Shown piece by piece: positions 55,812-64,000 of a DNA stretch of 64,000 nucleotides (within the stretch, counting starts at the first letter, position 1; each line of letters opens with the position of its first letter). The position numbers and the translations under genes were made by a program. The DNA is from Malachius bipustulatus (Eukaryota; Arthropoda; Insecta; Coleoptera; Melyridae), in NCBI GenBank assembly GCA_910589415.1, contig OU342637.1, forward strand, positions 28,922,162-28,986,161, written 5' to 3'. The notes beneath the pieces were generated by a model. That model was not told the origin of the DNA, searched no databases, and saw nothing but the letters and a program-made list of their open reading frames with translations.

Positions 55812-58800
55812 ATCATCTTAGTTTGTGGAACATTAGTACCAATTACTCTCCATGAGCAGGATATCTATCAGCAATTTTTTAGGCGTGCTCTTGTTGTCGG
55901 CTGTTACCTCTAGTGTGAGTTGCTCCAGACAAAGTTTCTCTACAGTTAGTGCTAATTTGACACTCTCATCTTTCTTTTTCATTTTCGAACTGTTGCAACC
56001 TTCATTGGATAGGACTGCACCCAAACATATCATCTTTTTTCTTCCCTAGATTACGGGTTATTTGTCGGGTCAATACACGCATACCAGCTCGTTCAGTCAT
56101 CAATAATATGGACCAGGCTAGCCTTTAACAATGGTCAGATCCTTCCAATTTTTACAGAACCAGTTGCTATTCGGAAAGATGTTAAAAGGTTTCGTTTTTT
56201 ATGAGCACTGTCCTTAAATACCTGCTTTTTACTCGTTTCTTCTTATATTATCGTGTTTTAAGCTTGTTTCTTTTATTTTTTCGTTTCTTTTCGGTCTTAT
56301 AATCCATCTTTTTCATTTCTCTTACACGTGGAAATTGACACTTTCAGGATATCACCCTACTCTATTGTATTTTTTTTTTTTTTGAATAAGTGAAAGGCAA
56401 AAATTAGTAGAAAGTGTCTTGTGCCTAATTGTAGAAGTTTTGGCGTACCAACATTAAAATATTGCGTGAATAATTTATACTAGCGCTTGCCCAAGTAAAG
56501 CACTCGGCGGATCTAAGCAGTGCCACCATTGCGTATAAGGAGTACGACTGACTGCGACAACACTCCTAGGTAACGTGACGATTTTTCCCTCGTTTCAAGC
56601 TGTCGTCCGTTCACCCTATAAATATGTATATCTTACACCGTGAGTATTACCAACTTCATAAAAATAAAAACTATCGACTCGGCGAGGCCTTGCTATACCT
56701 ACTCGTGATGAAAAAAAAAGATTTTGACAAGGTTCGGTAAGATGAATTCTTCAGCTAGTTATTCCGAGATTAGCATATTATTCTCTATTATTTCTCTACG
56801 GATAGATGGGCATGGAAATCATTAACCAACAGCAATTCTCAATCGACTCATAACTACTGCAGCAGTATGGTTGATGATGATCTTCCAGAAAGAATAGAGT
56901 ACCTATACAGCCAAAAAGCTTCTATTATAAAAATACAAAATTACTGTGATTTTCATACATACTTTACATAATGTATATTATATTACCTTGCATTGCAAAA
57001 AAAAATTAGATCACTTATGCTCGTATTCCTAAATCTTGAAGGGAACCGCTTTTTTTGGTCATACAAGAGGAATTAATTATTATTAGAGGAATTATTAATT
57101 GCTCTTGGACTCCCATAATTTATAAACTAAGGATAACAAGCAAACGATCTATGAACTCAGGTGAAGATGAATAGTTAATGCTACTGTAATTGTGTTATTA
57201 ATAACCAAGAGTTCTAGTTAACTTGTATTAAAGGCAGCTCAGTTGTTCGCTAATTTGATTTCTCTACTCAATTTGTTATACAAACTAGCAAACCTAATAT
57301 TGTGTGTTTTGTACTGAAAACTTAAATCAAGAAGAGTGAGTTTACGCGTTATACAGTAGTAGGTAGTTATAGCTGAGAGAAGGCTACAGGGAAAATTGGT
57401 CAGAATGCTTATTCGAAGTGATGTTTTAAGTATCCGAGAGAAGGCTTGGAAATTTTCAGCTGCTCGAGGAAATTTTCACAGATTTTAGGGACAATTTTAC
57501 ACGAATCATTGAACACGACATTCAGGCGTCCATCTTTGTGTAGTCTTGCATAATATGCGAAGTTAGTTGTCCTCGTTTAAACACAGGATCCTCTGGAATA
57601 GAGCCAGAAAACTCTTTTAAGGGCAATATCCTCTTAACACCCTTTTTTCTTCCTGCTAACTTCGCATTATTTAAAACCAGGACAATTTATACACTGAAAG
57701 CGTGTTTTTTAACCTTTTAGGAAAATATTGATTCAGACTGATTCTGGAACATAAATTTCAATGATAATTAATTTCGAAACAGTCGCTTGTAAAAATAAGT
57801 GAAATAAAATCTCACCTATTTTTCTATCAAGATTTGCATACTTGAAAGTGACGTAATCGACTCTAATTATTCGTTTTTTTTCCGAGCAGCTCAAGCATTA
57901 ATATTATTTAGTGCTTTACTGAAGCGACGTTCATCTCTAAATGCGAAATTAAAATGGACGGACAGGAAAAATGAATTAATTAAATATCAAATGAAATACA
58001 GCCTCATCATTTTTCACTCCAGATTTTCCTATGAAAAATTGCCCTTTTTGTTTTATAACGAGATCTCTGCGAGCCTGAATCAATAGCGAATTAGATGAAA
58101 GATGCTGGCTATCCAAATAGATGCCTCCTGGCCTGGATGACATTTCTGAAATTGATTAGTTCAGAATATTTTAAATAAACGTTTCATATACCTACCTATA
58201 TGAAAATGCAATCTGAAACACATTGTATTTATTCATTTATTCAAATAATTTTAATCCACAGACGTGGTAAAAAACTTAATAATAATTCAGGAAAATAATT
58301 CCAAAACGAATTTCCATTATTTTTTTCCCCCAGAGAGAAATATTATTTTCTTCCAGTCATAATATAAAAATGACTTTAGACCAGCATTATTTCTAAGAGT
58401 CAAAGTTTAAAGAAAAACTTTATAGCTTCAGAAGTAATATTTCCTTTTACTTTACTCTTTTTCAGTGAGAGGAGGACATTTTCCGATAATGACAAGTTGT
58501 ATTACATCGTCTATCCCTACTACCAGTAATCTACGCCTTTTGCCAGACCGAAAAGCAAAAAACAAAGATTTTCAAGCAATAAATCGCGGCCAAATGAGTT
58601 GTCTTTCCACATAGACGGCGTTCATTGAATGTTCCCAAGCCGTATTGCGGCCGTGTTTATCTGCGTCCCGGTAGTAAATCTGCAGATATCCCTGCTCCTA
58701 ATTCCCTTGTAATATCTCCTCTGGATTTCCCTTTCAATTCTCGGATTTCTCTCCTTTTCTAACAAAGCTTTTGAATTATCATTGATTGCGCTTGGGAAAA

Positions 58801-58970
58801 AATTACCCTACTTTATCTTGGCGGCAATTGAAATTATGGAAACATATCTCAGAAGAATTACATTGCGATTTGAAAGATACTGTGGAAAATATAGTTTGCG
58901 TTTTCAACCCACTAACGACGTTTTAATACGAAATACATAGAGTAGACTAAAGCTATTGCCATTTATTTAA
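55812..58970. other. Gene-poor stretch
   Basis: No gene or transposon core was found in ~3.2 kb. A T-run lies near 56370. A 15-bp inverted pair around AATGCGAAGTTAG lies at about 57552 and 57657. The part at about 58590-58740 is more complex and less A+T-rich. Confidence 0.42.
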
Positions 58971-59072
58971 CTTGAGCCATAGTCTGTGTCTTCCTTCTGG
59001 AATCGAGATCCCAAGAGGAGTTGTTCACTGATTCTTTGATTACCTGTTACTTTGTAGTGAGACTCTGATTTC
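58971..59072 (+). repeat. Local direct repeat, left copy
   Basis: CTTGAGCCATAGTCTGTGTC begins a ~100-bp block matching 60168-60270 with scattered substitutions, including the shared GAGATCCCA and GAGGAGTTGTT strings. Confidence 0.75.
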
Positions 59073-59204
59073 GTTCATGTTTCTCTTGTAGCTTGAAGAC
59101 TTGTAACAAGGCCGTTTTTCCATTTTTCACATTTTTCTTCTTTTCCTTCCGCTCCTTAGTTGCTTTTAAATCAACCAACGTGTTTCAGGTACACCCTTAC
59201 CTAT

Positions 59205-60079
59205 TGTAACGGGATTTTCTGTTAGGTAGAGGTGATTTCCCAGGGATGGATGTCTGCCCCTTTGTGCCCGCGACAAGTCAATTAAAAATTACAAATCTTT
59301 ATTTACAAGTATTCTATTTACACGTATCTATATTTGTCTTGCTAATACTGATAACCACTGTATCCTATGGGCCGGCTCTCGTCCTCCACAATCGATCCGA
59401 TTGGCCGTAGATAGCCGCGTCGAGGCGTGTGTTAAGCCTATTGGTTGTGATGCGCCGCCGCCGTCAATCAATTCACGGCAGACTTTACACCAGTGATCTG
59501 CTCGCCGTCGCACCGTGCGTGTCGATCATCGCAGTCTCCGGAATACGCGCCGGGAAGATATCCGGGAGGGTATTCTCCGACGGCGGGGCTACCTGAAACA
59601 AAGTCCGTTCCCGATGCCTCAATATGACCTCGGGACGGCTGTTACTGAATCCGGCCCTCAATACAGGCCGGATAGGGACTGAAGGGATCAGCCGGTACTT
59701 CAGTGCAGTGCCGACTGATTCCCTATACTGAATCGGTTGCCGTCCAGAGCTCACTCCACTCTGGTCGGTCTGCCGATGCCCGGTTACAGTTAGGTTCGAC
59801 TCATTTCATCGACCTACTGTAGCAGTTTATGTAAATGGGACAGGGTGCACTCAATACATGCCCGGTGATCTCCGAGCTCAATTCACAGGGAGAGAGAGTT
59901 GTTCTCGAGTCAGTACCTCGGATCCTCTGGTCAGCTCTTCATTTGGCTCTCTTTATATAGCCGGTGCTGGCGGAGATAACCTGCTAATCACTGTCGTAAA
60001 AACTGTATCACTCCTGATAAACCCCTCAAATAATGCAAATAAATAATAATTACCGACGAAAGCCTTGGATTTCGTTACA
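59205..60079 (-). mobile_element. Solo LTR, family 1, copy 3 (875 bp)
   Basis: Starts TGTAACGGGATTTTC and ends GGATTTCGTTACA, with an exact CTAT duplication (59201-59204, 60080-60083). It is close to copy 1 in length and sequence. On the minus strand TATATAAAG (around 59951-59959) and AATAAAG (around 59297) are present. It shares orientation with both other copies. A minus-strand frame (59754-59485) looks conserved between copies 1 and 3 only because the DNA is repeated; it has no domain. Confidence 0.9.
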
Positions 60080-60167
60080 CTATAAAGAACTTCTGTTGGT
60101 ACATGTTATGGGTATTTTTCTCTGTATTTTCGTCTTTCCTCGTTCATAGACCTACCTGGGCGAGTTC

Positions 60168-60270
60168 CTTGAGCCATAATCTGTGTCTTCCTACTCGATG
60201 CGAGATCCCATGAGGAGTTGTTTACTGATTCTTCGATCATCTATTACTTCTTAGCGAGACTCTACTTCTT
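60168..60270 (+). repeat. Local direct repeat, right copy
   Basis: Partner of 58971-59072. Without the LTR and its duplication the two would be ~320 bp apart, so the local duplication predates the LTR insertion or is independent of it. Confidence 0.75.
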
Positions 60271-61600
60271 GCTTGATTATCGGAGCTGGAATCTCAAAAG
60301 ATGTCTGCTATTGTGACTCGTAGCTAGAAGCCTGGGCTTCCTGAATCATTTGCAGCTATTCGCGAAGAACCGGGCCGTTTATTAGCCAAAGGTAGTTTCC
60401 TCGTGCTTCCACTTTAATGAGCCCACATTCAAGTCTTGTGATCTATTAAGCATTCTTCGTCACAGTTACAGGCGACTCAAACATGAATGTGAGTGTTCCC
60501 AGATCTTGTGAAATTTTTTTTCTCTGATCTTTGATACAATCATGAGCCACAAGATTTCTAAGTCGTGATGATAGGTTTTTCGAGAATTTTGTGATATAAT
60601 TTACAAGAATCTAGATTGAATATATATTTCTTACTTGCTGTAACTAGAGGATGTAGCTATTGGTAAGGATTTGGTTGCTCTCGAGATATTCAATTTTATA
60701 CGGTTGGAGAAGACAAGAAACAAGGTCCAGGACAGCTTTCCTACCTGGTTAATAAGGTTGTTGAGTTATCACAAGTAACATTATGAACTGAGTTGAGTTG
60801 TAACTTTCTTATAAAAACGTCTTCAATATCACGACCGGAGTAAATATTAAACCAGCGATGATTGCGACTTCTTGCTTCAGGTTAAAACGACTTACTGAAT
60901 TCGTTCATTTCTTTACCTCTCTCCTGCAAAGCCTTAAAATGTCTTGTGTTTCATTATTTGTCGAAGCCGGATGTAATATGTAGCGCGTACGTTTTACATA
61001 ACATGAAGCGGCTACGAGCTTTCTTTCAGAAACGTGAGAATTCAGCTAATAATATGAAACTCTTGCCCTGGGGTAGTCTTCATATCCTTTGGGATGCTGT
61101 ACCGCTTCGTGGTTGCTCATTTTCTACACACTCAATTAGGGTACATTTGACAGTTATTCAGTTGTTGGACGTGTTGCATACACGGACTGGATTTCTTATT
61201 TATAAAGCAGTATTGTGATGTCTTTCTATGTGAATATAATATTGAAAATTTTAGCAAATTTTGTATATCTACTTATAAGAGTGTTCAACGATTAACTAAA
61301 GTTTATTTAGGACACTTAAAAGGTCTTATTATCATAATAAAAAGTTTTTGCTCTTACTCTAAATAAGGTGAGTGAGAAGATACATATTTTTGAGAATAAG
61401 ACAAAGATGTGTGTGCATATAGTGAAAGCTCGTGCTGTGTTTTATTCATACTGTCTTTTTAATAAAGGCAGTATAAGTATGTAGGACTTAGCTGAATTTT
61501 TCATTTTTGGATTATTTTGTACTTAGATTTTTTATAGTTTAGTATTTTCTACTACCTGGATGATTTTTATAACCTTCAAATATCTCTAAAAGTTAGCAAT
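60271..61600. other. Gene-poor stretch
   Basis: No recognisable gene. Frame 60946-61218 (90 codons) has no domain and atypical composition for a conserved protein. Confidence 0.4.
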
Positions 61601-61602
61601 CT

Positions 61603-62180
61603 ACGGAAAACACAAAAACGTAGTTTTATTTCGGCGTGGGGCATCTTTTAAACACAAAAACCGCCCTGCTACCCACACCCCCTGCGAGGGAGTTAGGGTA
61701 ACTTTTAAATTTTCAATAATAACCTTTATTTCATTGCGAATTTTTACATTTTTTTGCTGAATACGAATCCACAATAAAAAATAAGGGTCTCTCTCTCTAG
61801 AAAAAAAAAACTTTTTCCAAGGGATGAGGGATGCAGGGCGGTTTTTGTGTTCCAACGATATCCACCACAGAATAAAACTTTTATAAAAAAAAAACCTTTT
61901 TCCGCAGAATACCTGCTAATTTTTCGAGATAATGTGAGAAATCAACAAAATCAAATATCGTCAATTATTACAGAACCCTCTATGATTAATATCAAAAAAT
62001 GTTTCAAATAAATTTTGGGCATTTTTTGTCTCAAAATATAAATTTGTAATTAAAAAGGGGCTGTTGTTCAAAATTTAAAAGTTACACTCACTGTTTGGAA
62101 AGGTGTGGGGGTGTAGGGCGATTTTTGTGTTCTAATACCGATGTCTCCTGCCGAAAAAAGCCACTTTTGTAAAAAAAGAC
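61603..62180. mobile_element. Inverted-repeat (foldback) element
   Basis: About 125 bp at 61620-61745 is the approximate reverse complement of 62040-62170, including AACACAAAAACCGCCCTGCT against its complement and the shared AACTTTTAAATTTT. A third copy of the GGGCGGTTTTTGTGTT motif (about 61838) lies inside, in the same orientation as the right arm. Ends and target duplication were not resolved. Confidence 0.6.
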
Positions 62181-62654
62181 ATTTTTTCGTACAGTGCTTA
62201 CTTTTCGAGATATTTGAATAGTCGTCATCATGAGTTTAGCCATCTGAATTTTCAAAAAAAATTGAAACCCGACTTGATACCATACAGGGACTGGAGTATT
62301 AGTTAAATTTTGCTTATTTTATGACAGCGATATTGTTTTCAAAAATATCGAGAAAACCAAAAATACATCATATAAAAAAATATTTAAAAAAAAAACTACC
62401 CGAAAATTTTTGTCTCGATTTTCTTCTTGAAAATCCGGTTAGAGAAGGTTAGTTCGATTTTTTCTTACATGTTTTTCCTGCAATTCCTGTTAAACAAATC
62501 CTGTTAAACAAAGTGCCGGTAAGCTCATAAATTTTTTTTATGAATTTTTTTTTAAGCAAGGTTCGGTGTCAACTAGAACTGTTTTTCCTCAAACTTTTTT
62601 TTATACAACGATAGTGGTCCGAAAACTTCTATGCCATTACAATTTGAAGCATAA

Positions 62655-63460
62655 TACAGGGTGTTTGGTAGCTGGTCAGCCAAAATCAAATGACATAAAA
62701 GAGAGAGTAACTTTTTTTCAAAATCAGACATCGGTGAGGAAATATTTCCAAAAATGTAAAACTATAAGGCTGCTAAGAAATATATTCTTTTAGTAACTGG
62801 TCATTCATAATCGAACGCCCTGTATAAAATGGTATTTTAATCATAAAAGAATGAATAACTTTTTTCAGGATCAGGTGTCATTTAGGAAATATTTCCAAAA
62901 ATGTAGGTAAAACTATAGGGATTTTTCACATTTTTTGCCTTAAATGTTTTGTTTTTTTGTTTAAAAATTGTTTAAAAATGCGTTTTTTTCGTAACTGGGC
63001 AGTCAAAATCGAGCGTCATATTTATAAAATCGCATTTTAATCGTAAAAGAAAAAATAACTTTTTTCAAGATAAGTTTAAAAAATGTTTCAAAAAATGTAA
63101 AACTTCGGCTGCAGTGAAAAGTTTTTTTTTTAATAACTGGACAGCCAAAATCTAACGCCATGTATAAAATCTTATTTTAAGTATAAAAGAGAGAGCAACT
63201 TTTTTCATGATCAGGTCTCGTTTAGGAAATATTCCCAAAAATGTAGGTAAAACTAAAGCTGTTTACCATTTGCTCGAAAATTTATTTTTTTTGTTTAAAA
63301 ATGGTTTAAAAATCCGTTTTTTGTAACTGGACAGTTAAAATCGAGCGTCATATATATAAAATCGCATATCAAGCATAAAAGAAAAATATATAACTTTTTT
63401 CAAGATCAGGCCGCGTTTAGGAAATATTTACAAAAATGTAAAATTTTACGTAGAAAAAAA
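62655..63460 (+). repeat. Tandem array with alternating ~130- and ~195-bp units
   Basis: The motif AACTGGACAGCCAAAATC, with variants, recurs near 62668, 62792, 62991, 63134 and 63324. It is followed each time by ATAAAA...ATAACTTTTTTCA, then AGGAAATATTTCCAAAAATG. Spacings are ~124, 199, 143 and 190 bp. Every second unit carries an extra TTGTTTAAAAATGGTTTAAA segment, giving a higher-order period of ~335-340 bp. The left edge begins TACAGGGTG, the same end type as the foldback elements. Confidence 0.78.
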
Positions 63461-64000
63461 AAAAAGTAAAATTTTCTTCACTCTACTCCCTTCCTACTGA
63501 AGTAATCCATTAGTCGCCTTTCAAAACAGAAAGGACGTCGAAGTTTAAATAAAACATTTCATGGAAATTGGATATAATCACTTAATTAGTTGTTATTTTA
63601 TCAAATTTTATCAAAAAAGTCAAAATAACTCCTATAAAATATGTTTCGTGTTTTCTATCAATAATTAACATTGACGAATCGTAGATAATAATTATTGTGG
63701 GTAGATATGAATGAGATAGAACGAGTGTTTAGTTTTTTGTTAGAGACTTGAACCTAGCAGATGTATTTTAATGTCTCTATTCACGCGATAATAAATTTTG
63801 ATTAGAAGGTTGACAAATAAATAAAGTAGGTACGTCTGTATATAAGTGAAACGTGCTTAAAAAGTGATAATTATATTACTAGTGGGAAAAAAAATTATTG
63901 TATGAACTTTCAAATAATATCTAATGACAAAAGTAAACGAGGAAATCAAAATGATCTTATTAATATTCCATCACACACGTTTTCCCATATACCTACGTAC
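63461..64000. other. Unannotated A+T-rich end of window
   Basis: No gene, RNA or repeat structure was recognised. Confidence 0.4.

Overview
This window looks like a transposon-dense, gene-poor stretch of an arthropod nuclear genome, most probably an insect. The base composition is A+T-rich. No ribosome-binding sites, operons or long open frames occur; the longest supported frame (190 codons) belongs to a decayed retrotransposon. The repeats are insect-type: Tc1-like transposases, TA-flanked palindromic elements whose ends read CAGGGTG or close variants, and LTRs with 4-bp target duplications. I could not identify a single host protein-coding exon, tRNA, rRNA or CRISPR array. The window could be an intergenic desert or a long intron. 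The order of insect is not resolved.

Layout. 0-5.3 kb: the 3' end of a non-LTR retrotransposon with a 6-bp repeat tail, a decayed Tc1-like transposase, a solo LTR (family 1, copy 1) and a mariner-type transposase fragment. 5.9-8.1 kb: a TA-flanked element with long terminal inverted repeats, split by a candidate 1.5-kb solo LTR that carries a minisatellite. 8.3-9.0 kb: the C-terminal part of a Jockey-like retrotransposon. 11.0-14.5 kb: a second Tc1-like pseudogene, a non-LTR reverse transcriptase pseudogene, and a foldback element split by family-1 solo LTR copy 2. 17.6-19.1 kb and 32.5-34.1 kb: two opposed copies of one unclassified element with TATA boxes, promoter-proximal subrepeats and a short shared peptide. 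20.4-21.5 kb: a ~343-bp tandem duplication next to the C-terminus of an RTE-like element. 26.6-29.3 kb: four foldback elements, three of them inserted one inside the next. 34.4-35.3 kb: another foldback element.

39.3-45.9 kb holds the cleanest single feature: a complete LTR retrotransposon without gag or pol. Its two 2,451-bp LTRs differ at only three positions by eye, and it is flanked by a CCGT duplication, so it is young and must have moved with borrowed proteins. 46.5-47.6 kb carries a cluster of short hairpins. 50.1-51.3 kb is a decayed non-LTR retrotransposon with a degenerate YADD box. 52.7-53.8 kb and 55.1-55.8 kb are two further candidate solo LTRs. 59.2-60.1 kb is family-1 solo LTR copy 3, lying between two halves of an older local duplication. 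61.6-63.5 kb is an inverted-repeat element followed by a tandem array with alternating unit lengths.

No genes here cooperate in a pathway. The dominant themes are: LTRs lost by recombination to solo copies with their target duplications intact; TA-targeted foldback elements that serve as landing pads for later insertions; and several long inverted repeats that, if transcribed, would form long hairpin RNAs able to feed small-RNA pathways. That last point is inference. I see no convincing new protein system.
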